From: Diphasiastrum complanatum
Lineage: Eukaryota; Streptophyta; Lycopodiopsida; Lycopodiales; Lycopodiaceae
Direction: 5' to 3'
NCBI GenBank assembly: GCA_029204225.1
Contig: CM055104.1
Coordinates: 42,653,502 to 42,717,501 of the forward strand
Length of the DNA stretch: 64,000 bases
The first letter of the stretch is position 1, and every line of letters begins with the position of its first letter. This document shows, one piece after another, positions 54,187 through 64,000 of the stretch. The notes under the pieces were generated by a model. The model was not told where the DNA came from, did no database searches, and was given only the letters and a program-made list of their open reading frames with translations. Made by a program: the position numbers and the translations under genes.

Positions 54187-54960
54187 TCAAAATTTGACAA
54201 TTTTGTCTCCCTCAACTAGCATCACAACATTGGTGTCAACAAAAGCATCTAACTTGTAAAGCTTTCCAATTCCAGTGACATTAGCAATAACCTTGCCTTT
54301 CTCCTTTAGATAACAATCATTAGAAGTGAATTCCACACAAAAACCGTTATCAACCATTTGCCCCATTTTCCCAACACTAAGTAGATTCTTAGTGATGCTA
54401 GGATTGTACAAGGCTCCATCAACATTGACCCTTTATGAGGATCCTAAGCTCAAGGGGATAGAACCTACTCCTTATATCTTACAACAATCATCATTTGCTA
54501 TAAACATATACTTGCTAGGCCCTTCATAAGACAAAAGAGTTGAAAAGTATTCCCTCTTGCTTGTCATGTGGGGACTTGCGCCACTATCTATCCACCATGG
54601 ATCTTCCCCTTTGAAGCTTGATGAAGAGAAGCTTGACATCATTAGTGAGTCCTCATGTGGATTCTCTTCCTCCTCTTGGCCGATGTTTGCCTCTCCTTGT
54701 GCTTTCTTCTTCTTGAAACATTCAGAGGCATTGTTCCCCATCTTGCTACAATAGTAGCATTTAATCTTGGACTTGTCATTCTTGGTCTTGCTTGGAGTTG
54801 AAGTTGAAGATTCATCTTGATCCTCAATCTTTGCTAGATTCTTCTTGAATGTAGCTTCTTTGCTCTTGGCTTTGCCCTTGATCTTGATGAAGAGTGCTTG
54901 ATCATCTCCATCATGGATAGAAAGCCTATCCATCCTTGCATTGAGTTGTCTCCTTAAAAT
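54187..54960 (-). pseudogene. Copia gag zinc knuckle and protease
   Basis: The 153-codon frame at 54472-54933 carries a basic gag tail, a knuckle CYYCSKMGNNASEC in which the His is replaced by Asn, and the protease start WWIDSGASPHMTSKREYF with intact D-S-G. The frame at 54187-54411 (MYNPSITKNLLSVGKMGQMV) is the protease end. A frameshift near 54430 lies between them. The N-terminal gag beyond 54960 is gone. Confidence 0.93.
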
Positions 54961-56336
54961 CTATCATCCTAAAGGATAAGGGTCGAAACCCACAGTCCTT
55001 TTTCGATGATCGACAAAATTTAAAGAAAAAGAAAAGTGATTTGATGGTCGGAGTTCAGTTTTGTACTATGAAGTTGGAATTTGTGACCATTTTTGAGACC
55101 TTCGCATAGTACGGATTTGCTCAAAAGTTACATGAGTAATTCCATAAATTGCTTTCTGGAAAATTAGATTGGCGGGTGGATGGTTCTCCTGGAGGAAGAA
55201 CCTATGCTATGGGACACATGCAACTCCAAAGGGAAGATCTAAAACTAACTAGATCCGGTTGATCTTAGTGCACGGTCGTAAATAAAAAATGAAGCCAAAT
55301 ACTATTGGTCATAGAGGGTGTTTTTTTTTTCAAAAATTTGAGGTATTGGTCATGACCCCTTATAAATATCTCAATTTCTTTATTTTAAGAATATATGAGT
55401 GAATTTTGCATCATCAATTATCCCGATTTCATTAGATTCCTTGAATGATAATTGTTATTACTAGATGACCTTAGATGATGTCACATGAATGGATAATATG
55501 ATTGTTTTCTAGTAAGTGGTTTTCCTTCTCTAATCCATAAATTCTTTTCTAATCCATAAATCTGTATTTGGTTACATTAATGCAACACATTATCTTCTTT
55601 GAAACTTCTCCTAGATTATATCTAGACTGATATGCACTTTTTGGAAACTCATGTGGTTTTCTATTAAAAGGAAGAGAAGTAGGAAGGATAGAAAATTATC
55701 TAGGAGAAACATCTATTGCATAGATTCCAGGAGGAATCCGTAATATAAATAGATTTGGGACCTATTTTCAGAATCAAGATTAATAGGATGTTTTGATATT
55801 ATAAGAGTCTTCTAAGGATTGTAATACATATCTAGTTAAAAGATGTGAGGGAAGAAAAATTAGAAAACACTCTTAGAAAAGTTGTTGATTACAAGTCCAA
55901 ATGATTTATATGAGAACTAGAGAGCTCTATTTCAAGAAAATGGTTTGTTAAAACTAGTTCCTTGCGAGTTGAGATCAACTTGATCTTATTGTGAACTAGG
56001 ATTTGTGAGTTGATGGATTGCATTTTGATGACGAGGTAAATTCTATAACATACAATTGTTATTTCGGCCGACATACATCTTAATAACCATCTCTTACATA
56101 CCAATACACTATCTCTAAAGAGCTTTCGGTTAAACATATTAAACATAAAGATGGATTGCTTGAAGGATATATGAATGTAGGGATAATAACTTACTTTAGT
56201 TATTCCTACTATCAACTTTTATAAAAACCAACATGTGCTTGTATTGTAATTGTTGTCTTTGCAAAAGTAAAAATACAATGCATTGTGCTATGTTAGGTTG
56301 ACATTGTAGACTGCATTCTCAGACCAACTTCTGTTT
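54961..56336. other. Unassigned AT-rich DNA between two Copia copies
   Basis: No LTR, domain or tandem repeat recognised. It may hold an unrecognised LTR of either neighbour. Confidence 0.4.
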
Positions 56337-57210
56337 TTAGTCTCTGTGGATTTGTATACCAAGGTAGAAATGAGCTTCGCCCAGATCGGTCATGTCAAAT
56401 TTGGAAGATAGCATTGTCTTGGCCTCTTTTATCAGATCGGTACTGTTGCTGAAAAGAAATGTATCATCCATGTATAAAGTGATAATGATAAAAGATTGTT
56501 GCACTGCTTTGAAGTAAACATTTGAATCTGAAGAGCTAGGTGTGTAGCCGTGATTAATAAGGAAAGTATTGATCCTTTGAAACCATGCTCGAGTAGATTG
56601 CTTCAAGCCATAAAGTGCCTTATGGAGTTTACACACATGATTGTGTTTACCCTCGATACTATAACCTTCGGGTTGCACCATGTAAATGTCTTCTTCGATA
56701 ACTCCATTGAGATATGCTGTCTATACATCCATTTGATGTATTTTCAAATTTGCTGCAACGACAAATGATAGCAAAAGTCAAATAAAAGAATGCTTGACTA
56801 CTGGACTGAAGGTCTCAGTATAATCGACGTTGTATACCTAAGAAAATCCTCTGGTAACAAGTCGTGCCTTTCTCCTATTGATGCTTCCATCTGCATTGTA
56901 CTTGACTTTGAGAATCCATTTGCGATCAAATACGTTTTTGCTAGTAGTTAATTCAACAATTGTCCATGTCTGGTTCTTGATAAGAGATGAATACTCTTTA
57001 TCCATAGCTTCTTTCCAGAGATCTGAATCAGGCTGACTGAGTGCCTCTTGGACAGACATCGGTTCCTGAACAAGGTAAGCTGCAGACTCGTCGATATACC
57101 GGTTAGGTGGTTTGCTTGCTCTTGAAGATCTTCTGGGTAATAGAGGAAGTTGATCATTTTCATCATACTGTAGTTGCTGAGCTGCAACATCATCATCTTC
57201 TGATTCACCG
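56337..57210 (-). pseudogene. Copia reverse transcriptase, broken
   Basis: RT N-terminus: EALSQPDSDLWKEAMDKEYS, NQTWTIVELTTSKNVFDRKW and ILKVKYNADGSINRRKARLV (56838-57059). Palm: LHKALYGLKQSTRAWFQRIN, IITLYMDDTFLFSNSTDLIK and DMTDLGEAHFYLGIQIHRD (56337-56681), with Y-M-D-D as active site. The frame breaks near 56690-56830. RNase H is missing below 56337. In line with the integrase and gag pieces up to the LTR at 59235. Confidence 0.93.
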
Positions 57211-57218
57211 TTGATATG

Positions 57219-57600
57219 TTATTTGTCGAAAGTAGATGAGCTTGGACCATCAATGAGAATAGTCAACTGAGGAACTGGGAAGTTCAATATGTCAGGAGAA
57301 TATGATAGGTCAACTACATGGGGACTGCCTTTTCTTTTGAGGTGTTGAAACTGATCTTTGATGAAGATGACATCCCGACTAGTGAATATCTTTGACTCGA
57401 TGGAAATGAACAACTTGCAGGTTTGATCTGAAGTAGAGTAGTTGATGCAAATACATTTGATACTACTAAGAGTCTTGATTTTGTATGAAAATTGCTTTTC
57501 AACTATAGCTTTGAGCTTTAGGAAATAGTCAAACACCATAGACTTTGAAGCTAGAAGATATAACCAAGTAAATCTTGTGAAATAATCAATGAAAGTTACA
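57219..57600 (-). pseudogene. Copia integrase remnant, internally deleted
   Basis: The 106-codon frame begins VFDYFLKLKAIVEKQFSYKI, the integrase core after the first Asp, then loses the rest of the catalytic domain and resumes at the C-terminal region (ESKIFTSRDVIFIKDQFQHL) and linker. The core Asp and Glu residues are therefore missing. Confidence 0.85.
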
Positions 57601-59160
57601 AAGCAAGTAGCACCACCCTTGCTCTTTGAAGATGAGAAGGCACATCCGAGTGTATGAGCTCCAATGGATGTGTAGTCTTAATAGATGTCTTTGAAAAGGA
57701 CTTCTTATGAGATTTAGATATGGCACAAGCCTCACATGGCTTGAAATTCTTGGAAATAAGATTAGGCAAGCCAATAGCTTTGGCTTTCTTGACCATGGAA
57801 ATCATAGAATTATAGTTAGGATGCCCCAACCTTCTATGCCATAGTTCCTCCAAAGAAATATGAGAAGCAAAAGCACCATCACAAGAGTTAGCATACTCTT
57901 TGGGATCAAGCTTGTAGATTCCACCATATCTAGACCCAAATGCAAGGATCTCATCATGATTCTTGATTGTACATGTATCAACATTGAAATTCACATCTAG
58001 TCCACTATCAAACAATTGCCCAACACTTATAAGATTTTTTGTTAACTTAGGAACAAAAAGTACTTTAGACAGAGAAAGAACTTTTGATGATGAAAGCTTT
58101 AAGGGAATGGTCCCTATGCCCTGAATAGCACACTCATGATCATTTGTTGTGTAGATGGACTTCTTGGCTCCTTCATAAGGTGTCATGGATGAAAAAGAAT
58201 GCTTGGAGCTACACATATGTGAGGAAGCTCCACTGTCGATGTACCACAAACCATCCTTCTTGAAAGGCGATGAAGAAAAACTCGAGACCATAAGAGATCT
58301 CTCTCCATCACTTGCATGAGCATCTTCCTTCTTTTCATTGAAAATGTTGGCTTGCTTGAATTGACTCTTCTTCTTGAAGCAATTGGTGGCATAATGTCCC
58401 TTCTTGCCACAAAAGAAACACTTGATGTTTTTCTTCTTCTTCTTGGTTGTGAAAGCTTGAGAGGACTCATCCTCTTCTCCTTTCTCCTTGGAAATAAGAT
58501 TGTTCTTGCTTGAAGAGGGTTGGTGTTGATTCTTACTTCTTGACTTGTGCTTGTCTTTGGTAAAGAGGGCTTTACCATCAATGTTGCGAGATAGTCTTTC
58601 CATTTTCAAGAGTTTATACTCTTGTCTTGATTCTTCAGAAATGAGCACACTTTGGAGTGCTTCCAAACTTGGTAGCTCCTCCTTAATGGCATAACTCTGA
58701 ACAAGGTTGTCATATTCCTCCTTTAACCCATTAAGTATGACTTGAACAAGTTCATTTTGGTTGATGGAGTCTCCTATGCATGACAATTATCTATGGAGGT
58801 CTTTAACTCTCATTACATAAGCTGAAGCACATTCATCACTTCTCTGTACACTTTGAAAAATTTGGTTTCTTAGTGTTAGAAGTCTAGAAGTATTCTTTGC
58901 CTCATAGATAGACTTGAGAGTATCCCAAGCATCTTTGGCATTAGTACAAGCACCAATTTCTCTTAAGATGTCATTTGAGACATTCATCTTAATATAATGC
59001 AGAGCCATCTCGGCTCTCTTTTTGTACTTTGGAATTTCTTGAGGAATTTGTGGTTCTTCTTCAATACCATGTGCAATATCCATCACATCTTGTAGAATTA
59101 AGACAGATTCCATCCTAACCTTCCAAATTGAGTAATTGGAGGTTGACAATCTTTCACTTG
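57596..59160 (-). pseudogene. Copia gag-protease-preintegrase frame with a single stop
   Basis: This is the best-preserved polyprotein stretch in the window. One frame runs from about 59160 to 57596 (about 520 codons), interrupted only by TAA at 58787-58789. In order: gag core (NYSIWKVRMESVLILQDVMD, ALHYIKMNVSNDI), gag C-terminus (EEYDNLVQSYAIKEELPSLE), a perfect CCHC knuckle (CFFCGKKGHYATNC), protease with D-S-G (GLWYIDSGASSHMCSSKHSF), protease end (LFVPKLTKNLISVGQLFDSG), and the H-H-C-C pre-integrase region (LWHRRLGHPNYNSM and CEACAISKSHKKSF). The initiating ATG is not evident upstream of MESV, so the start is also damaged or cryptic. Confidence 0.94.
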
Positions 59161-59221
59161 CTCTTGAAATCTGATCAAATTTGCAAGCTTTTTGATTAGA
59201 TTGGCTTGTAAATCTTAAATA

Positions 59222-59234
59222 GGCTCTGATACCA
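59222..59234 (-). promoter_or_regulatory. Primer-binding site (TGGTATCAGAGCC)
   Basis: Exact plant Copia consensus on the minus strand, directly next to the LTR end TTCAACA. Confidence 0.95.
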
Positions 59235-59820
59235 TGTTGAATTCACACGTGTGGGATGCCCTACACATGTACTTTTGATCTCTTAGCCCAATAATACCAT
59301 AAAGATCAAACTAGCATTGATTGACAATAGGAAAGCTGATCATACAGGAAATATTATTGTGTTACAAGCAAGATCTATCAACAAAACATAAAACTAAGTA
59401 CAATAAATGCCTCAACTCGACTAGAGAGAGAATATGAATGTACAAACTCGAGCAGAGAGAGAGAGAGCACAAAGAGCTTAGTCTCCAAATTTGCATTACA
59501 CACAAAAATCATCATCTTCTCAATGAGAGTACATCACATATATATAGATCCATGGACTCTCCTCCTACTTTGAGTTGAATTGGAGTTATGAATCCACCTC
59601 TCAAGCTATCTAGACTTATTCAAGCCACCTCAATATGTCTAATTGTGCCACCTAGTATTTTCATGCATTAAATGTTGCATGCAAAGTACAAATGGCAGTT
59701 CCTATGGTAGCTCAAGTTTCTACTTCTACCTACCTTGAATAGTTTATTCTAAGATGAGTCTTTACTAAGCCAAAAGAGCTCAATTCATCTTTGGCATTTT
59801 TAGGATCCCTACTTACAACA
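59235..59820 (-). mobile_element. 5' LTR of a Copia element (minus), 586 bp
   Basis: On the minus strand it starts TGTTGTAAGTAGGG and ends AATTCAACA, with matching TGTTG/CAACA terminal inverted repeats. A TATATATA promoter motif lies near 59535-59545 and a short GA run at 59455-59467. It abuts the integrase of another Copia copy at 59822, so this element appears inserted there. No 3' LTR was found in the window. Confidence 0.85.
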
Positions 59821-59821
59821 T

Positions 59822-60650
59822 TAGATAGATTTTTCCAATATTTCAACAATCTGTTCTAAATATAGGTTGATGTTGAAACAGCTTCAGTCCAAAAGGACTT
59901 CGGAAGTGTCGCATGTGATAACATGCACTTTGCCAATTTGACTAAGGTTCTATTAGACTTTCTCTCAGCAATACCATTTGACTGAGGCGAATAGGAGGTA
60001 ATGTATTATTGCTCAATGTCGTTAAGGCAACACTCCTTGAGTTCGGTGGAGATGTATTCTCTCCCATTATCTGACCTCAATGTTTTGATTCGTTTGCCAG
60101 TTTGATTCTCAGCATGCTCTTTGAATTGTCTGAATTTGAAAGCCTCCGATTTTTGTTTAATGAAATAAACAGTTGTTCTTCTAGAGAATTCATCAATAAA
60201 AGTAATGAAATACTTTGCATCTAGCAATGAAGGAGTTTGCAGAGGTTCACATATATCTATATGAACAACATCTAACAAACCTTTTGCTGCATGCCTATGA
60301 TTTGATCTAAGAGGAATCCTAGCCTGCTTTCCAAAGATGCAGCTATGACAGACAGGGAGATCGACCTTACCAGAAGGATAGTTGAGATCAAGAACCATGG
60401 ATTGTCTGGACACGTTCAAAACAGATGCATAAGTCAAGTGTCCTTAGCGATGATGCCATAGTAATGCTTTATTGACTAGAACAGAAAGCAATGTCATAAT
60501 TGCGTCTTGATCGTCTATGATTGATCCAACAACGACCATTTGTTGCAAGAGATTCTTAAATGTCAAAAATTGTGAACTCTTGCAATGAGGTGAAGTGAAA
60601 CGAATGGCAAACGATTTGCAAAAGTCAAACATATCTCAAGGACCAAAAGA
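59822..60650 (-). pseudogene. Copia gag/integrase relic, internally deleted
   Basis: From about 60600 the minus strand reads LLQQMVVVGSIIDDQDAIMT (gag), then jumps into the pre-integrase region (LLWHHR, stop, GHLTYASVL) and the integrase core: LPVCHSCIFGKQARIPLRSN, DVVHIDICEPL, SLLDAKYFITFIDEFSRRTT and TLRSDNGREYISTELKE. Weak A-E-R-x-N and trailing segments follow to 59840, where the LTR of another element begins. The knuckle and protease are deleted. It belongs to the family of the copies at 36861-38890 and 10736-11232. Confidence 0.9.
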
Positions 60651-60700
60651 CACGAAACAAAACGAAACGAAACGAAAAGAAAACAAAAAAAAAAAAACAA
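60651..60700. repeat. (ACGAA)n-like and poly-A tract
   Basis: About six CGAAA(A) units followed by a run of about 13 A, just before the LTR at 60703. Confidence 0.85.
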
Positions 60701-60702
60701 TT

Positions 60703-61201
60703 TGTGCTGCCAGTTGGCAATTCGACGGGCGTGGTGTCTTGTACTTCATGCTCAACTGAAAGAGTTAGCAATAACGGAGAATAATTAACTAGTTGATTAG
60801 CGTTAACTACTCTTGTAATTCTCTATTTAGCTATTTTGTAAACTCCACACAATGGAGATATAAACACAATTTTGGATCAACACAAACATAGAAGGAAAAG
60901 AAGAGATAGAGCAGAATATAAAAAGATAGAGAGACAAAAAATAGTTGTGCATGAAAGTTTGCCAATGAGCATAACAAAACGATTGAGCTGAGTGTCAGGC
61001 CGCAACGAGCGAGACATCTATCATCTTGCTCCAAAATCAAAAATTGATAATACAATTGCTCTCTTCTCCATCTCATTGTTTTTCATCGTCTTGATTGCTA
61101 GAATGTTTTATGTTCTGTGATCTATAGTCGCATAGGATCTTGAAAGCTTCCGCATAAGAAAACTAAACGAAAAGAATCTGTTTGTAAAACCATTCGCAAC
61201 A
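60703..61201 (+). mobile_element. 5' LTR of a Copia element (plus)
   Basis: It ends CATTCGCAACA at 61201 directly before a primer-binding site. The proposed start TGTGCTGCCAG at 60703 follows an A-rich tract, giving about 499 bp. The start is inferred; the end is firm. Confidence 0.7.
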
Positions 61202-61212
61202 TGGTATCAGAG
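61202..61212 (+). promoter_or_regulatory. Primer-binding site (TGGTATCAGAG)
   Basis: Eleven bases match the Copia Met-tRNA site; the following base is T instead of C. Confidence 0.92.
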
Positions 61213-61260
61213 TTGTCAAGCTATCACTATTGATATCTAAATAGTAATTTTCTAGGCAAT

Positions 61261-62045
61261 ATGGGTACAACGATCCAAACAAGAATAGCAATCAGTCTTG
61301 ATGGCAAAAACTACAGAGTATAGAAATTCAAAATCAAAACACTTCTGAAGGGTAAAGGCATCTGGTCGGTGACCAAACTCTCAGAGGTGCAGCCTCCAGA
61401 GGGAGACCCGAGTGGATAAAAAAAGATGAGCATGCAATGGCGATCATCATTTCATCTATCAATGAGAAACTACTCATGTAGATTGAAGACTGTGAAAACA
61501 GCCATGCAACATGGAAAAGACTAAAGCAGAAGTACGAAGTGAGGACTACCGCGTCAATGATTCATCTTTACAATCAGTTGCAATCCATATGATGGGATAG
61601 CAACCAGTTGGATCAGCATGTTGAGAAGATCAGAATGGTCTTACTCGATGAAGCTTCAACAAGATACACTGAACAAGACTACAATGTAGTCATTGATTCA
61701 GGAGCAACATCACACATCACCTGCAACAAAAGAATCTTGATCAACTTCAGAGAACTCTAAAACAATAGAGCAGTGATTCTAGCTGATGGGAGCTGATACG
61801 ATGTCAAGGGCATCGAGACTCTACAGTTGCAAACATTGTCAAGTCAAGTAGAGCTGCCAGGAGCACTCTACATACCTTCACTAAAAAAAAGACCTACTAT
61901 CAGTCTCCAAGATGGCATATCTTGAAATTCAAGTCCTGTTTGATGGCAATACATGCCGAATGATTGAGAAAACAACACAAATTGCTGACAGCTGGATGCA
62001 GAGAAGAAAATATCTACCAAGCCAAGATAATCAGCAATTCTGATA
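61261..62045 (+). pseudogene. Copia gag-protease, internally deleted
   Basis: ATG at 61261 opens MGTTIQTRIAISLDGKNYRV, where TAG replaces the usual Trp codon of the N-Y-x-x-W motif, then KFKIKTLLKGKGIW. In a shifted frame AIIISSINEKLLM, NSHATWKRLKQKYEV and HVEKIRMVLLDE follow. The sequence then jumps past the rest of gag and the zinc knuckle to the protease: VVIDSGATSHITCNKRILIN and LPGALYIPSLKK. D-S-G is intact. Several stops lie in both halves. Confidence 0.9.
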
Positions 62046-62054
62046 GTATATTAA

Positions 62055-63010
62055 ATGCATCAAAAATTGAAAATAAGCCTGTATGACATGTGCAAGAAAG
62101 ACATAGTCACAGGTCTAAAGATATTCAGATCTGATACTGAGTTCTACGAAGCCTGTAAAAAAGGCAAACAACATCGGAATCCATTCACACATGAGGGAAG
62201 AAGAGCCAAAGAAATTTTTGAGCTCGTCCACTCAGATGTCTGTGGACCGATGAAAGTGGATTCACTCTCAAGATCGAGGTATTTCTTGATGTTCATTCAT
62301 GACTACAACCAGATGACAATGATCTACTACTTGAAGAAAAAATCTAAAGTGTTTGACTCTTTCAAGAAGTTCGTGCCATTTGTAGAGCGACACATCTCAA
62401 AGAAGATTCAGATCATCAGATCTGACAATGGAGGTGAGTACAAGAGCACAAAATTTTCTAATTCAACCAAGAACAAGGGATAGAGCATCAATTCGCTCCT
62501 GTGTAGACACCCAAATATAATGGTGTCACAGAAAGAAGAAACATGACACTAGTCGAAGGAGCCAGATGCATGATGGCACAAGCTCGATTGCCAAGTCAAT
62601 TTTGGGCAATAGCTGCAACAGTACACCTGCAAAATAGATCAACAATGACAGCCCTGAAAAACAAGACACCGTACAAAATGTGGACATGTAGAAAGCCTGA
62701 TCTATCATACGTGCGAGTATTCGGATGTGCAACATACAAGCACATTCCAAAAGAAAAAAAAAACAAGATCGATGATAGGTCAGAGCAAACAATCATGGTC
62801 GGATACTCAAATGGATCACAAGTGTATAGACTCTACAATCCAACCACGAAGAAGGTTGTTTCGAGTAGAGGTGTGAAGTTCCATGAGTCCACATTCCTTG
62901 GATGGAAGGATGAAAAAGATCATGAGATCTTCACACTGCTGCCAATTCAAGAGGGAGATCGAGGACAGACGTCAAATCGGAATGTTGTGCCCCAGACTCT
63001 AGAGCAGTAG
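62055..63010 (+). pseudogene. Copia integrase, nearly full length
   Basis: Pre-integrase remnant (KTD/ACKKGKQHRNPF), then the core: ELVHSDVCGPMKVDSLSRSR and YFLMFIHDYNQMTMIYYLKK (first Asp), IIRSDNGGEYKSTKF (second Asp), a frameshift near 62480, NGVTERRNMTLVEGARCMMA (Glu region), then ATVHLQNRSTMTALKNKTPY, VRVFGCATYKHIPKEKKNK and MVGYSNGSQVYRLYNPTTKK. The catalytic triad can be traced, across one frameshift and a stop. It is one of the most complete integrases in the window. Confidence 0.93.
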
Positions 63011-63129
63011 GAAGCAAAAGATCAACCCCACGAAGCAAAAACTTTTGAGCAGCGACGAAACAAACCCAGAAGGTCAACAAAACAAAGAAGACCTCCAGAT
63101 TGATACACTGACAATATTTAGTTAGCGAA

Positions 63130-63893
63130 GACACAGATTTTGAGTACTGCAGCTTCACTGAAGAGCCAACTACATATCTAGAAGCTGTCCAAAGTCTAGA
63201 GAGAGAATCTTGAAAGCAGGCAATGTCAAAGGAGATTGAATCAATGAGGCGAAATGAGGCATGGACACTAGAGCCACTGCCAGAAAATAAAAAGATCGTC
63301 GATTCCAAGTGGGTATACAAAAGAAAAATGAAATTAGATGGCATTGTTGGACACTACAAAGCAAGACTTGTTGCAAAGGGCTACACATGAAGGTATGGAG
63401 TTGACTATTTTGACACATATTTGCCAATGGTCAAGATGACAAGCATTTGACTGCTCCTTGCATACGCTACACAACACAATCTGGAAATTCACCAGATTGA
63501 TGTAAAGACAGCCTTTCTCTACGGAGATCTAGAAGAAGAAATTTTCATGAAGTAGCTTGAAGGACTTGAAGACCTCGACAATTGACAATATGTCTGTCGG
63601 TTGCAGAGATGCATTTATGGTCTGAAGCAGGCATCACGAGCTTGGTACAAGAAGTTCGAAAGTCCTCTAAAGTCTCTAGACTTCAATCCTATACAACCAG
63701 ACTGTAATGTCTTTATAAAAAAAGTAGGAAGAGATTTTGTGATTCAAACTATTTTCATGGATGACTCTCTTATGATAGGAAACTCCTTGATACTAATAAA
63801 GGACACGAAGAGTCAGAATTTTGAAAATTATGAAATCACAGATCTGGGAGAAGCAACGAAATGCCTTGGGCTGAAGATCAGAAGAGAACAATA
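63130..63893 (+). pseudogene. Copia reverse transcriptase, cut by window end
   Basis: RT starts near EIESMRRNEAWTLEPLPENK, continues VDSKWVYKRKMKLDGIVGHY, KARLVAKGYT, a stop, YGVDYFDTYLPMVKMTSI, then HQIDVKTAFLYGDLEEEIFM, and in the open frame 63601-63894 LQRCIYGLKQASRAWYKKFE, VIQTIFMDDSLMIGNSLI and ITDLGEATKCLGLKIRRE. The active site is F-M-D-D, where most Copia RTs have Y-V-D-D or Y-M-D-D. At least three stops are present. The element continues beyond 64000. Confidence 0.93.
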
Positions 63894-64000
63894 ACATGAA
63901 AAATGCATTTGAGTCAGCCAAAATATGCCAAAAAAGTGCTAAAGCAGTATCAAATGATGGACTGCAAAGAAAAAGTCAATCAATGATAGCTGAAGCCAAA
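63894..64000 (+). pseudogene. Continuation of Copia RT/RNase H, partial
   Basis: KCI, SQPKYAKKVLKQYQMMDCKE and related text can be read in shifted frame; this is the usual RT connection sequence. Cut by the window end. Confidence 0.7.

Noticed and set aside
62526-63427. Minus-strand frames (88, 66, 137 and 85 codons)
   Set aside because: They are antisense shadows of the plus-strand Copia integrase and RT.

Overview
The window reads as nuclear DNA of a land plant, most likely a vascular plant with a large, repeat-rich, AT-rich genome. The reasons are Ty1/Copia and Ty3/Gypsy LTR retrotransposons with the usual plant primer-binding sites (TGGTATCAGAGC for initiator Met-tRNA and TGGCGCC for the Tat/Athila type), tRNA-derived SINEs, long GA and CA microsatellites, and one clean plant-specific gene of the MIZU-KUSSEI 1 (DUF617) family. 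I cannot name the species. There are no bacterial operons, CRISPR arrays, rRNA genes or convincing functional tRNA genes.

Layout. 1-8.7 kb: unassigned AT-rich DNA, local tandem repeats, a Copia gag relic (minus), an LTR with a primer-binding-site relic, and a Copia RNase H tail with its LTR. 8.7-17.5 kb: Copia integrase/RT relic, a degenerate short-period tandem array (11.9-12.8 kb), a TATA-bearing LTR (13.7-14.2 kb), and an unfamiliar LTR element whose internal ORFs end at a polypurine tract and a 3' LTR (about 15.9-17.5 kb). 17.5-23 kb: tandem duplication, Gypsy integrase relic, a large compound microsatellite, a foldback element and a SINE. 23.9-24.6 kb: the MIZ1-like gene (minus), the only complete host gene I can assert. 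26-31 kb: two more tRNA-derived elements, one with a 16-bp target-site duplication, plus tandem duplications. 31-33 kb: a scrambled Copia copy with a local inversion and an unexplained 272-codon ORF. 33-36.2 kb: an A-poor segment, then a diverged duplication in which one copy carries a palindromic insertion. 36.3-47.7 kb: Copia (plus), Tat-like Gypsy (plus), Tat/Athila-type LTR (minus), chromovirus-like Gypsy (plus) and Copia 3' end with LTR (minus), all decayed and abutting. 48.2-51.9 kb: a non-transposon island holding a divergent histone H3-like gene with a C-terminal extension (plus) and, tail to tail with it, a spliced unknown gene (minus). 52.5-64 kb: four Copia copies, one apparently inserted into another, and the last cut by the window end.

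How it works together. Nearly all coding sequence is retrotransposon pol or gag broken by stops, frameshifts and internal deletions, so the window is mainly a record of nested insertion and decay. The MIZ1-like gene stands isolated between repeats. The most unusual part is 48.2-51.9 kb, where coding-like segments with plausible splice sites do not match any transposon domain I know; both genes there carry at least one in-frame stop, so they may be relics rather than working genes.

All calls come from reading the sequence and translations by eye. No database search was run, and LTR ends without a matching second copy are approximate.
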